NCBI GenBank assembly: GCA_938030915.1 | Contig: CALHIO010000081.1 | Span: 1-6,670, forward strand | Length of the DNA: 6,670 bases | Source: an uncultured Gemmatimonadota bacterium | GTDB taxonomy: Bacteria; Gemmatimonadota; Gemmatimonadetes; Longimicrobiales; Gaopeijiaceae | Direction: 5' to 3' | Shown: positions 1 to 6,346 of the stretch, piece by piece | How the letters are laid out: the number at the start of each line of letters is the position of its first letter | How positions within the stretch are numbered: position 1 is the first letter of the stretch | Translations under genes and position numbers: made by a program | Notes under the pieces: generated by a model | The model's database searches: none | Told to the model about the DNA's origin: nothing | Seen by the model: only the letters and a program-made list of their open reading frames with translations

Positions 1-349
1 GGGCGTCGAAGGACGCGCGCTGCTCGGCGCGAGGCGCGTTGTCGTAGAAGTAGTCGAGGCCGGTCTCACCGATCGCGACGACCTCAGGGCGGGTCGTCGC
101 GACCTCCCGAACGCGATCCAGATCCCCCGGAGCGGCCTCGCCGACTGCGTGAGGATGAACCCCCGCGGTGCTGTACACACCCTCCCGACCGGCCGCGAGA
201 TCTGCCGCGCGCACAGCATCGTCCGCAGTCGACGCGATCAGGGTCAATCTTGTGACACCGGCCTCGTGGGCCCTACGAAACACCGCCTCCCGGTCATCCC
301 GGAAGGCGGTGTCAGTCAGATGGCAGTGACTGTCGAAAAACTCGATCAC
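1..349 (-). CDS. TatD-family metal-dependent hydrolase (3'-truncated by window edge)
   Basis: This is the N-terminal 116 codons of a TatD/YcfH-type hydrolase; the rest lies beyond position 1. The family consists of TIM-barrel, metal-dependent enzymes, several of which are DNases (3'-5' exonuclease in E. coli TatD), and they act in the cytoplasm. Visible family motifs are the metal-binding HxH in DSHCHL (residues 6-11), GVHPH (63-67), and IGETGLDYFY (93-102), whose Glu95 corresponds to a conserved metal ligand. The best start is a GTG at 349-347, which places DSHCHL right at the N-terminus as is usual for the family. This GTG overlaps the secF stop codon as GTGA, so translation is probably coupled to secF. 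No good Shine-Dalgarno is seen; a GAAGGA lies too far upstream. The family call is firm, but the substrate cannot be read from the sequence and the tatD name would be by family only. Confidence 0.93.
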   Translation of the reverse strand, partial: MIEFFDSHCHLTDTAFRDDREAVFRRAHEAGVTRLTLIASTADDAVRAADLAAGREGVYSTAGVHPHAVGEAAPGDLDRVREVATTRPEVVAIGETGLDYFYDNAPRAEQRASFDA

Positions 350-1302
350 ACCGTCGCGGGCTGAGGGCGGTCCTTCTTCCGCTCGGGATCCGCGATACCC
401 CATCGCTTCTGGATCTCGATGAGCGCCGGTGACGCAACGAAGATCGAAGAGTACGTACCGATCACGACCCCGAGGATCAGAACAATGGTGAAATCACGAA
501 TCACCGCCCCGCCCAACACGAGCAGCGCAGTCAGAACGGCGAGCGTCGTGCCGGACGTCAGCACCGTGCGTGGGAGCGTCTCGTTGATCGATTCGTTCAC
601 GAGATCGACGGGATCCCGCTTACGCGCTCCCTTCGCGCGCATGTTCTCCCGAACCCGGTCGAACACCACGATCGTGTCGTTGAGGGAGTATCCGAGGATC
701 GTGAGAATCGCCGCGACCGTGGGCAGAGCGATCTCGACGCGGAAAAGAGCGAGAAAGCCCAGCGTAATCAGGATGTCGTGAGCCGTCGCGATCACCGCCG
801 CCAGTCCGAACCGCAGTTCGAACCGGAACGCGAGGTACAGCAGAGTCAGGATGAAGGAGAAGAGAACGGCCTGCAGCGCCTTCGTCTGCAACTCGGCACC
901 AACCTTGGCGCCGACGAGTTCCGTACGGACGACCTCGACCCCGCTGTTCGGGAGATTCGCCGAGACGCTGGCCTCGAGATCCTCCGCAACCTCCGTGATC
1001 GACGCGTCTTCGTTCAGCGGCGCTCGGATGACGAACTCGTTGTCCGACCCGAACTGGGTGATGGGAGGAGCCTGCGCACCGCCCAGTGCATCCCGCAGTT
1101 CCCCCGCGGTGACAGGCTGCTCGAAGCGCACCTGTACAAGCGATCCCCCTACGAAGTCGACGCCGTAGTTCTGCCAGCTGCCCAGCGAGGCAATGTTCGT
1201 GGCCATCGCGCCGATGCCGATGGCGAGCACGATCCCGGAGACTACGTAGGCCTTCTTGCGCGCCTCAATGAAGCGGTACTGAGCGTTGTTGAAGAGTCTC
1301 AT
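346..1302 (-). CDS. secF: Protein translocase subunit SecF
   Basis: SecF is an inner-membrane RND-family protein that pairs with SecD to use the proton motive force to help release exported proteins on the outer face of SecYEG. The 318-residue length is typical of a free-standing SecF. Visible features are one N-terminal membrane segment (about residues 18-37), GVDFVGGS (47-54), a small periplasmic domain (about 50-130), the GAKVGAEL motif (131-138), and five further membrane segments. These include the conserved ILGYSLNDTIVVFDRVREN (202-220), which carries the charged residues found in the SecDF proton path region. The ATG start is nine bases after the secD stop, and the stop overlaps the start of the TatD-family gene, so secD-secF-tatD is probably one transcriptional unit. 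The polar tail (about 299-318) is Lys/Arg/Pro-rich, as in many SecF proteins. Nothing appears truncated. Confidence 0.97.
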   Translation of the reverse strand: MRLFNNAQYRFIEARKKAYVVSGIVLAIGIGAMATNIASLGSWQNYGVDFVGGSLVQVRFEQPVTAGELRDALGGAQAPPITQFGSDNEFVIRAPLNEDASITEVAEDLEASVSANLPNSGVEVVRTELVGAKVGAELQTKALQAVLFSFILTLLYLAFRFELRFGLAAVIATAHDILITLGFLALFRVEIALPTVAAILTILGYSLNDTIVVFDRVRENMRAKGARKRDPVDLVNESINETLPRTVLTSGTTLAVLTALLVLGGAVIRDFTIVLILGVVIGTYSSIFVASPALIEIQKRWGIADPERKKDRPQPATV

Positions 1303-1311
1303 GATCCCGGG

Positions 1312-2964
1312 TCAGATGCTGATCGGATCCGACGCCTTCTTCCCCGACAGATATGCCAGGAAGAAAGAGCGGGTCACGAAGAGTGCGGAGAAGAAGGACG
1401 CCACGATTCCAATGGAGAGCGTCACGGCGAAGCCCTGTACGGGGCCGGTACCGAACTGAAAGAGAATCAACGCCGTGATCAGTGTGGTGATGTTGGCGTC
1501 GACGATAGCCGACAGTGCGTGCTGGAAGCCTTCGTCCACGGCCGTGCGAGCCGCTCGGCCGTGGTCGAGCTCTTCTCGAATGCGTTCGAAGATCAGCACG
1601 TTCGCGTCCACGGCCATCCCGATCGAGAGGATCAGACCCGCGATGCCGGGCACCGTAAGTGTCGCGTTGAGCCCAGCCAGCCCGCCCAGAACGAGCAGCA
1701 CATAGACGGCGAGCGCTCCGACCGCGAGGAATCCGGCCACGCCGTAATACGCGATCATGATCACGACCACGAGGCCGATGCCGACGAGTCCCGCGATCCG
1801 TCCCTGGTCGATCGAATCCTGACCCAGCGACGGACCGACCGTCCGCTCCTCGACGATGTTGATTCGAGCCGGGAGCGCACCGGCGCGAAGCACGAGCGCC
1901 AGATCACGCGCCTCTTCGAGCGGAGTCCCCTGACCCATCTCGATCTGACCGCGCGCACCGATCCGATCCCGGATCACCGGGGCGCTCATCACCTCGTTGT
2001 CCAGCACGATTGCGAGGTAGTTCCCGATGTTCGCGCCCGAGAAGCGGGCGAACTGCCGCCCCCCAGCACGCGAAAACTCGAACTGCACCTGCGACTGATT
2101 GAACTGAGGGTCGCGCATCGCGGTCGCGTCTTCGAGCTCCGCACCGGTCAGGAAGGAGTCCTCCTCGAGGACGTAGAGTCGGTAGAACGTCTGCGCGGCC
2201 TGACCGACCAGCTCGGATCCCCAAAGCATGATCTGCTCACGCGGGAACGCACGCTCGACCTCGGACATGGCGAGGAACATTTCGGCGACGGGACGGTCCG
2301 CAGCGGCCACGAGATACGTACCCTCGATGTCCCCGATCAGAAGGAGAGAGGAGAACGGCCTGAGGGCATTCTCCTCGGCCTCGATCGAGTCGGCGACAGC
2401 CGCGGCCGCACTGTCCGCTGCGGCCGTCGCACTGTCGACCGTGGCCGTGTCCGCACCGAAGAGGAGATTCTCGAGGTTACTCGTCTCCTCCTGAATCACC
2501 GCCCGCCCCAGCGCAGTGATCGAGTCCACACCGAGTGATGCGACGATCGCACGATCGATGCGGCGAAGCGCACCATCCATGTCCGACGTCGGAAGGACCT
2601 TCTTGAACTCGAGGAAGGCATTCCGCTGGACGATCCCCTTCGCCTGCTCCTCGTCGTCGATCCCGGCCAGCTCAACGATGAGCCGCTCGCCACCCACTTT
2701 CTGAATGAGGGGCTCCTCCACACCGAACTCGTCGATACGGGTGCGGATGATCCGATCCACGCGATCGATCATGTCCGACTTGGCCTCGGCGGTCATCGTG
2801 CCGTCGGGATCGTCGACCTCGAGAACCAGGTGCATGCCGCCCTGGAGATCGAGGCCAAGCTTGAGCCACTGGCCAGTTTCGGTCTTGTGTGAGTAGAGCT
2901 GCCAACCGGCCGTCAGGACGACGATCGCGACGGTGATCAGGCGGCCCCGTAGAGACTTGAACAT
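1312..2964 (-). CDS. secD: Protein translocase subunit SecD
   Basis: SecD is the larger partner of SecF in the inner-membrane SecDF complex that completes protein export. At 550 residues the length is normal. Domains in order are an N-terminal membrane segment (about 7-24), the signature LGLDLQGGMHL (36-46), a large periplasmic P1 region (about 45-370), the conserved stretch ERTVGPSLGQDSI (373-385), and five membrane segments to the C-terminus. The segment GMAVDANVLIFERIREEL (449-466) contains Asp453, equivalent to the functionally essential Asp of E. coli SecD TM4. Residues 170-197 form an Ala/Asp/Ser-rich low-complexity insert in P1. The ATG at 2964-2962 is chosen because it gives a normal short cytoplasmic lead before the first membrane segment and no start codon precedes it in frame nearby. 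The leader has no Shine-Dalgarno and contains a terminator-like hairpin just upstream. Genes often found before secD, such as yajC, are absent. Confidence 0.97.
   Translation of the reverse strand: MFKSLRGRLITVAIVVLTAGWQLYSHKTETGQWLKLGLDLQGGMHLVLEVDDPDGTMTAEAKSDMIDRVDRIIRTRIDEFGVEEPLIQKVGGERLIVELAGIDDEEQAKGIVQRNAFLEFKKVLPTSDMDGALRRIDRAIVASLGVDSITALGRAVIQEETSNLENLLFGADTATVDSATAAADSAAAAVADSIEAEENALRPFSSLLLIGDIEGTYLVAAADRPVAEMFLAMSEVERAFPREQIMLWGSELVGQAAQTFYRLYVLEEDSFLTGAELEDATAMRDPQFNQSQVQFEFSRAGGRQFARFSGANIGNYLAIVLDNEVMSAPVIRDRIGARGQIEMGQGTPLEEARDLALVLRAGALPARINIVEERTVGPSLGQDSIDQGRIAGLVGIGLVVVIMIAYYGVAGFLAVGALAVYVLLVLGGLAGLNATLTVPGIAGLILSIGMAVDANVLIFERIREELDHGRAARTAVDEGFQHALSAIVDANITTLITALILFQFGTGPVQGFAVTLSIGIVASFFSALFVTRSFFLAYLSGKKASDPISI
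2374..2457 (-). repeat. Low-complexity Ala/Asp/Ser-rich segment inside secD
   Basis: This stretch encodes SecD residues 170-197, with irregular repeats of the pattern Asp-Ser/Thr-Ala plus Ala runs (for example VDSATAAADSAAAAVADS); GACAGTGCG occurs twice. It sits in the periplasmic P1 domain, and its composition suggests a flexible linker. It is in frame and uninterrupted, so it does not break the gene. It is probably a lineage-specific loop. Confidence 0.7.
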
Positions 2965-2983
2965 GGATGCGAGGGGTTCAACG

Positions 2984-3005
2984 AAAAAAGGGCCCGGAAC
3001 GGGCC
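2984..3005 (-). terminator. Intrinsic terminator-like hairpin just upstream of secD
   Basis: Read on the minus strand, GGCCCG (3005-3000), a TTC loop and CGGGCC (2996-2991) form a perfect six-pair all-GC stem, followed by C and six T residues (2989-2984). This is the form of a Rho-independent terminator and works only in the minus direction, since there is no T-run on the other side. It ends 19 bases before the secD ATG. It may terminate the upstream GGDEF-ATPase-porin transcript, or act as an attenuator in the secD leader. A further GGCCCG copy at 3026-3021 could compete for the 3' arm, but with a less favourable loop. Confidence 0.75.
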
Positions 3006-3040
3006 TTCGGACCGGTTGTGCGGGCCGAAAAACGACAGCC

Positions 3041-3073
3041 TGTAAAGCTGCCCCACCCCCAAAGACGTGTCAA
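3041..3073 (-). promoter_or_regulatory. Possible secD promoter
   Basis: On the minus strand TTGACA (3073-3068) matches the sigma-70 -35 consensus exactly. About 17-21 bases downstream lies CAGCTTTACA (3050-3041), a poor match to a -10 TATAAT box, though it resembles the TAnnTTTG-type -7 element known from Bacteroidota. If used, transcription would start near 3030-3035 and the transcript would pass through the terminator-like hairpin before reaching secD. Only the -35 match is strong, so this is tentative. Confidence 0.35.
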
Positions 3074-3167
3074 TCGGAAGCTCGGCAGCGGCTCGAGGCA
3101 CAATTCGGTATTACTTGCACTCCCGGGGTGGATGTTCCGTCGGAGCCGACCGCCAAGGTTGAGGTCC

Positions 3168-4247
3168 TCAGAAGTAAAGCAGCGTGCCCATCCTGAGGGC
3201 CCAGACCGAGGATCCGGTTGACGGGGCATATCGGTCCAGATTCAGCGTGATGCGGGTCTTTCCTTTGAGATACGCCGCGATGCCGGGCGTCAGGAGGACG
3301 CCCCCGTCGTCGTCGACGTTGCCATCGGGATCGGTCACGCTGACGCGCAGCATCGGCGCCAGGCCCTCGATCCGTCGCAGGTCGGTCGGAAGGTGGATGG
3401 AGATCTGCAGCTGGCCGGTGACGAATCGGCCGGGCTCCGGGGCCCCGCCGGGGCCACCGCTCAGCGACAGCCAGTTGTCACCCGTGAGCACCCCTGCCTG
3501 CACCAGGAGTCCGTCCTGGTAGGTGCCGAACTCGAGGTCCGGTCCCCATACCCTGGCGTACCGGGTTCGTCCGTCGGGATCGACATAGTCCTTGTACGCC
3601 GCATTCATACCGACCTGAAGCCCTTCGGACGCCTGTACCCATATCCGAGTCGCCGTCGACTTCCCGTCATTGTCGTCGGTGGCTCCGAACCGAGTGCCGT
3701 TCGTGAGACTCGCCGTGTAGCCGAACGGACCGATTCGCCCGTCCGCCCGCAGCCCGGTGTCCCGGTTGACCAGCAGAAGTCGCTGGGTCAGGCTCGTGTA
3801 CGAACAGATCGAACCGATCCCGGTGCACCCCGAGTACCCCGGGACCCGACCCGACCGCTCCAGGAACAGGTAGTCCGAGATACTCTCCAGCTCGAACAGG
3901 TCGAACGAGCGCTTGAAGCGCCCGAAGGAGAGGGCGAAGGCGGGGTGGAACGCGAACCGCACGCTCGCGTCGAATACCGTCTCGGTGACCATGTCCGTGA
4001 TGAAGCGACCGGACAGGAAGTCGTCATGGGTGATGTCGACGATGAGCCACGCGCGTCGGATCGAGAACATGTCTGGAGCATCCGTCGAGGCCCCCGTTGC
4101 GTGCAGATCGATCTGGCCACCCAACCGGAGTGTCGCACCCCGCGAGTTCAGCTCGAGCTGTCCCGAGGCTTCCGTAGCGACGCTCAACACCGCGCAGAAC
4201 GCGACGATGAAAGGCCACGTCAGCCGCCGCCCGCACAGAAGCTTCAT
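3168..4247 (-). CDS. Probable outer-membrane porin, phosphate-selective porin O/P-like
   Basis: This 359-residue protein has a signal peptide: positive MKLLCGRR start, hydrophobic core (about 9-24) and a signal peptidase I site after Ala-Ser-Gly at residue 29. The mature part is rich in alternating beta-strand patterns and aromatic residues and ends in LRMGTLLYF; a terminal Phe is typical of outer-membrane beta-barrels recognised by the BAM complex. LRLGGQIDLHA (40-50), MFSIRRAWLIVD (60-71) and LSFGRFKRSFDLFE (106-119) resemble the N-terminal strands of the OprO/OprP porin family. Two cysteines (141 and 148) could form a disulphide in an extracellular loop. The likely role is a channel for small, perhaps anionic solutes, but no substrate can be read from sequence. 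The ATG lies five bases after the ATPase-receiver stop, which suggests co-transcription, although no clear Shine-Dalgarno is present. It is shorter than OprP (about 400 residues). Other outer-membrane barrel families remain possible. Confidence 0.75.
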   Translation of the reverse strand: MKLLCGRRLTWPFIVAFCAVLSVATEASGQLELNSRGATLRLGGQIDLHATGASTDAPDMFSIRRAWLIVDITHDDFLSGRFITDMVTETVFDASVRFAFHPAFALSFGRFKRSFDLFELESISDYLFLERSGRVPGYSGCTGIGSICSYTSLTQRLLLVNRDTGLRADGRIGPFGYTASLTNGTRFGATDDNDGKSTATRIWVQASEGLQVGMNAAYKDYVDPDGRTRYARVWGPDLEFGTYQDGLLVQAGVLTGDNWLSLSGGPGGAPEPGRFVTGQLQISIHLPTDLRRIEGLAPMLRVSVTDPDGNVDDDGGVLLTPGIAAYLKGKTRITLNLDRYAPSTGSSVWALRMGTLLYF

Positions 4248-4252
4248 GTAGG

Positions 4253-6346
4253 CTACAACGCCCGTCGCGTCACCGCGTGAACTCGGGCCATGAAGCGAGC
4301 CGCGTCCACCGACTTATCCACGTAATCGTCCGCTCCAGCCTCGAGAAGCTCTGCCTCGAGCGCATCATTTCCCGTCGCGGTCCGGATCAGAACCGGTAGC
4401 GCAGACGTATCGACCGACCCGCGGATCTGATCCAGCACCTCGCGCCCGTCGAGGCCCGGCATGGCCAGGTCCAGAACGACCAGCTTGTAGTCCTGATCGA
4501 TCTTGAGCCTGTCGAGCGCCGTGTGTCCATCCGAGGCCTCGTCCACCTCGAAGCCATCCTTCTCCAGAAGCGCTCGCATCATCAGGCGTGCTTCCTCTGC
4601 GTCGTCGACGATCAAAACCCGCGGCGGTCCGACCGAGGCGCCGTCGTCGTTGGCGGCGAGATCCTGGCCGAGCACGCGCTCCACCTCCGCCAGCGTCGTG
4701 TCTCCTGAGGCGACCCAGCCGATCCCGACAGCGTGCAGGGTCCGCATTCCGCCCTGCATGGCCACACGGTGAAGCGTTGCCCAGCCCTTTCGCTGTTCGA
4801 CAGCCTGGGCGATTCGTGGGCTCGCGACCATGACTTCGTTCACGGGCAGGCGACCCCGGTAGCCCGTGAAGCCGCACTCGGTGCATCCCACGGCTCGCAC
4901 GACCGGTGCCTGGCCGTGGCGCTCTGCCAGCGCCTGTTCCTCCTCGGTGAGATCGCCATTCACCGCTTCAGCACAATTCGCGCACACGCGGCGAAGAAGC
5001 CGCTGCGCGATGGCGCCCCGGAGCACCTGAGCGATCGTGCCGAACTGGAGCCCCATATCCGCCAGGCGGGCCACCGAGGCCACCGCGTCGTTCGCGTGAA
5101 CCGTGGTGAGCACGAGGTGTCCCGTCATCGCGGCCTGAGCGGCCGTCACCGCGGTTTCCCTGTCCCGGATCTCGCCAACCAGAATCACGTCAGGGTCCTG
5201 TCGAAGCATCGCCCTGAGCGCCGAGGCGAAGGTCATGCCCTGTTTCGTTTGTACCTGGGTCTGCGTAACGCCGGGGAGTTCGTACTCGATCGGATCCTCG
5301 ACCGTCATGATGTTGACCCTGCCGTCGGCGAGCTCGCGCAGCGCCCCGTACAGGGTCGTGGTCTTGCCGGAACCGGTCGGGCCCGTCACCACCACGATCC
5401 CGTCGCGGTTCGTGAGCAGGTCGCGAAGTCGTGCGAGCTCCGGCCCGGGGATCTCGAGATCGTCGAGCGACATGGAGCTGCTCGAGTCGAGAATCCGGAT
5501 CACGCATTTCTCCGCACCGCCCGCGGGAATCGTCGATACACGAAGATCGTATCCGCGCGTTTTCACCTGGACGCGAGCCTTGCCGTCCTGAGGGCGCAGT
5601 CGATCCGCGATATCAAGCTTCGCGAGCACCTTCACGCGGGAGATGATTCGGTTGAGGGCCGCCATCGGCAGATCCATGTGCTTGCGAAGCACACCATCAA
5701 CCCGATATCGGACCGCCCCGAGCCTTCGCCCCGGTTCGATGTGGATATCGCTGGCACCCGACATGATGGCATCACGAATGATCAGGTTCGTGAGCTTGAC
5801 CACGGGGGTCGCCGATACCTCATCCTCGCTGATCGACTCGGGACCGATCTCCTCGACGAGTCTCACGGCGTCCTCGTCGACGTCCCCGAGCCCGCCCAGG
5901 AGCGTCTCCACCGCACGCTCCGGCGAGAAACGCTCGTCCAGTGCGTCCTGAATCACACCGGGCGCGGCGACCTCGAACCGAAGCGTTCGCCCCGTGCTGA
6001 AGCCGAGAGCGCGCTCCGCCTCGACGTTGGTGGGATCGCACGTGGCGACCACGAACGTCCGCTCGTCCTCGGCGATCGGGAAGACACGATGCTTGCGCGC
6101 CATCATCTCCGGGATGAGTACCGCAGCGTTCGGGTCCGCCCCGCTCAGATCCGCCACGTCCAGCCTGAAGTAGTCCGCAACGAGCGCCGCCAGCTCGTCG
6201 TCGTTGAGTTCGAACCACTTCGCCACGACGGACCACGCATCGGCCGCGGCCGCTCCGGCGGAAATCCCGGGGCGTTCATGCTCTCCCTCACTCGCACGCT
6301 CGGCGATGCGCACCAGCCAGTGCACGGAGCCTGAGGGAGGGGTCAT
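4253..6346 (-). CDS. GspE/PilB-type secretion/pilus ATPase fused to a C-terminal receiver domain
   Basis: This is a 697-residue hexameric-type ATPase of the T2SS/type IV pilus assembly family, which powers pseudopilin or pilin extension at the inner-membrane base. An N-terminal GspE_N/MshEN-like region spans about 40-140. The ATPase core spans about 180-560 and includes SGASDIHIEP (196-205), Walker A GPTGSGKTTTL (322-332, Lys328), the Asp box MTVEDPIEYE (347-356), Walker B VILVGEIRD (387-395, Glu392) and the His box GHLVLTTVHAND (409-420). Four zinc-type cysteines (455, 458, 488, 491) are as in GspE/PilB. Residues 576-697 add a CheY-like receiver with Asp581/Asp582, phospho-acceptor Asp626 in LVVLDLAMP, Thr656 and Lys678; this Lys is followed by Ser, not the usual Pro. 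All key residues for ATPase and phosphorylation are present. The ATG overlaps the upstream GGDEF stop (ATGA), implying coupled translation. No pilin, PilC or PilT genes are in the window, so the system served (pilus or T2SS) is unresolved. Confidence 0.95.
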   Translation of the reverse strand: MTPPSGSVHWLVRIAERASEGEHERPGISAGAAAADAWSVVAKWFELNDDELAALVADYFRLDVADLSGADPNAAVLIPEMMARKHRVFPIAEDERTFVVATCDPTNVEAERALGFSTGRTLRFEVAAPGVIQDALDERFSPERAVETLLGGLGDVDEDAVRLVEEIGPESISEDEVSATPVVKLTNLIIRDAIMSGASDIHIEPGRRLGAVRYRVDGVLRKHMDLPMAALNRIISRVKVLAKLDIADRLRPQDGKARVQVKTRGYDLRVSTIPAGGAEKCVIRILDSSSSMSLDDLEIPGPELARLRDLLTNRDGIVVVTGPTGSGKTTTLYGALRELADGRVNIMTVEDPIEYELPGVTQTQVQTKQGMTFASALRAMLRQDPDVILVGEIRDRETAVTAAQAAMTGHLVLTTVHANDAVASVARLADMGLQFGTIAQVLRGAIAQRLLRRVCANCAEAVNGDLTEEEQALAERHGQAPVVRAVGCTECGFTGYRGRLPVNEVMVASPRIAQAVEQRKGWATLHRVAMQGGMRTLHAVGIGWVASGDTTLAEVERVLGQDLAANDDGASVGPPRVLIVDDAEEARLMMRALLEKDGFEVDEASDGHTALDRLKIDQDYKLVVLDLAMPGLDGREVLDQIRGSVDTSALPVLIRTATGNDALEAELLEAGADDYVDKSVDAARFMARVHAVTRRAL

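Larger units (their letters stand above)
2965..3167. other. Intergenic region between the porin gene and secD
   Basis: This 203-base gap holds a terminator-like hairpin near its secD end and a possible promoter in the middle, both on the minus strand. Near the porin stop there are only small inverted repeats without a T-run (GAGGTCCTC at about 3161-3169 and GTCG/CGAC around 3139-3150), not convincing as a terminator. No tRNA cloverleaf or recognisable riboswitch was seen. A minus-strand open frame (2978-3229) runs through it but overlaps the porin 3' end in another frame and looks non-coding. Confidence 0.6.

Noticed and set aside
778..2538. A 586-codon plus-strand open frame opposite secD and secF
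   Set aside because: It is antisense to two well-supported genes, is full of Arg/Asp/Glu/His as expected from the reverse of GC-rich codons, and shows no domain.
2965..3167. A tRNA or small RNA gene in the porin-secD gap
   Set aside because: No cloverleaf arms, T-loop GTTCRA with matching stem, or CCA end was found; the hairpin at 2984-3005 is explained better as a terminator.
3139..3169. A terminator directly after the porin stop
   Set aside because: The inverted repeats are only four to five pairs and are not followed by a T-run.
3393..4280. A 295-codon plus-strand open frame opposite the porin gene
   Set aside because: The minus-strand frame has a signal peptide, beta-strand pattern and terminal Phe; the plus frame has an Arg/Glu/Pro-rich composition and no recognisable feature.
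4253..4621. A separate response-regulator gene instead of a fusion
   Set aside because: The frame runs without a stop from the ATPase into the receiver, and the receiver has no own start codon with a plausible ribosome site at the junction (about residues 560-576).
4733..6334. A 533-codon plus-strand open frame opposite the ATPase gene
   Set aside because: It mirrors the clearly conserved ATPase on the other strand, and its composition (Arg/His/Asp-rich, no motifs) is that of a shadow frame.
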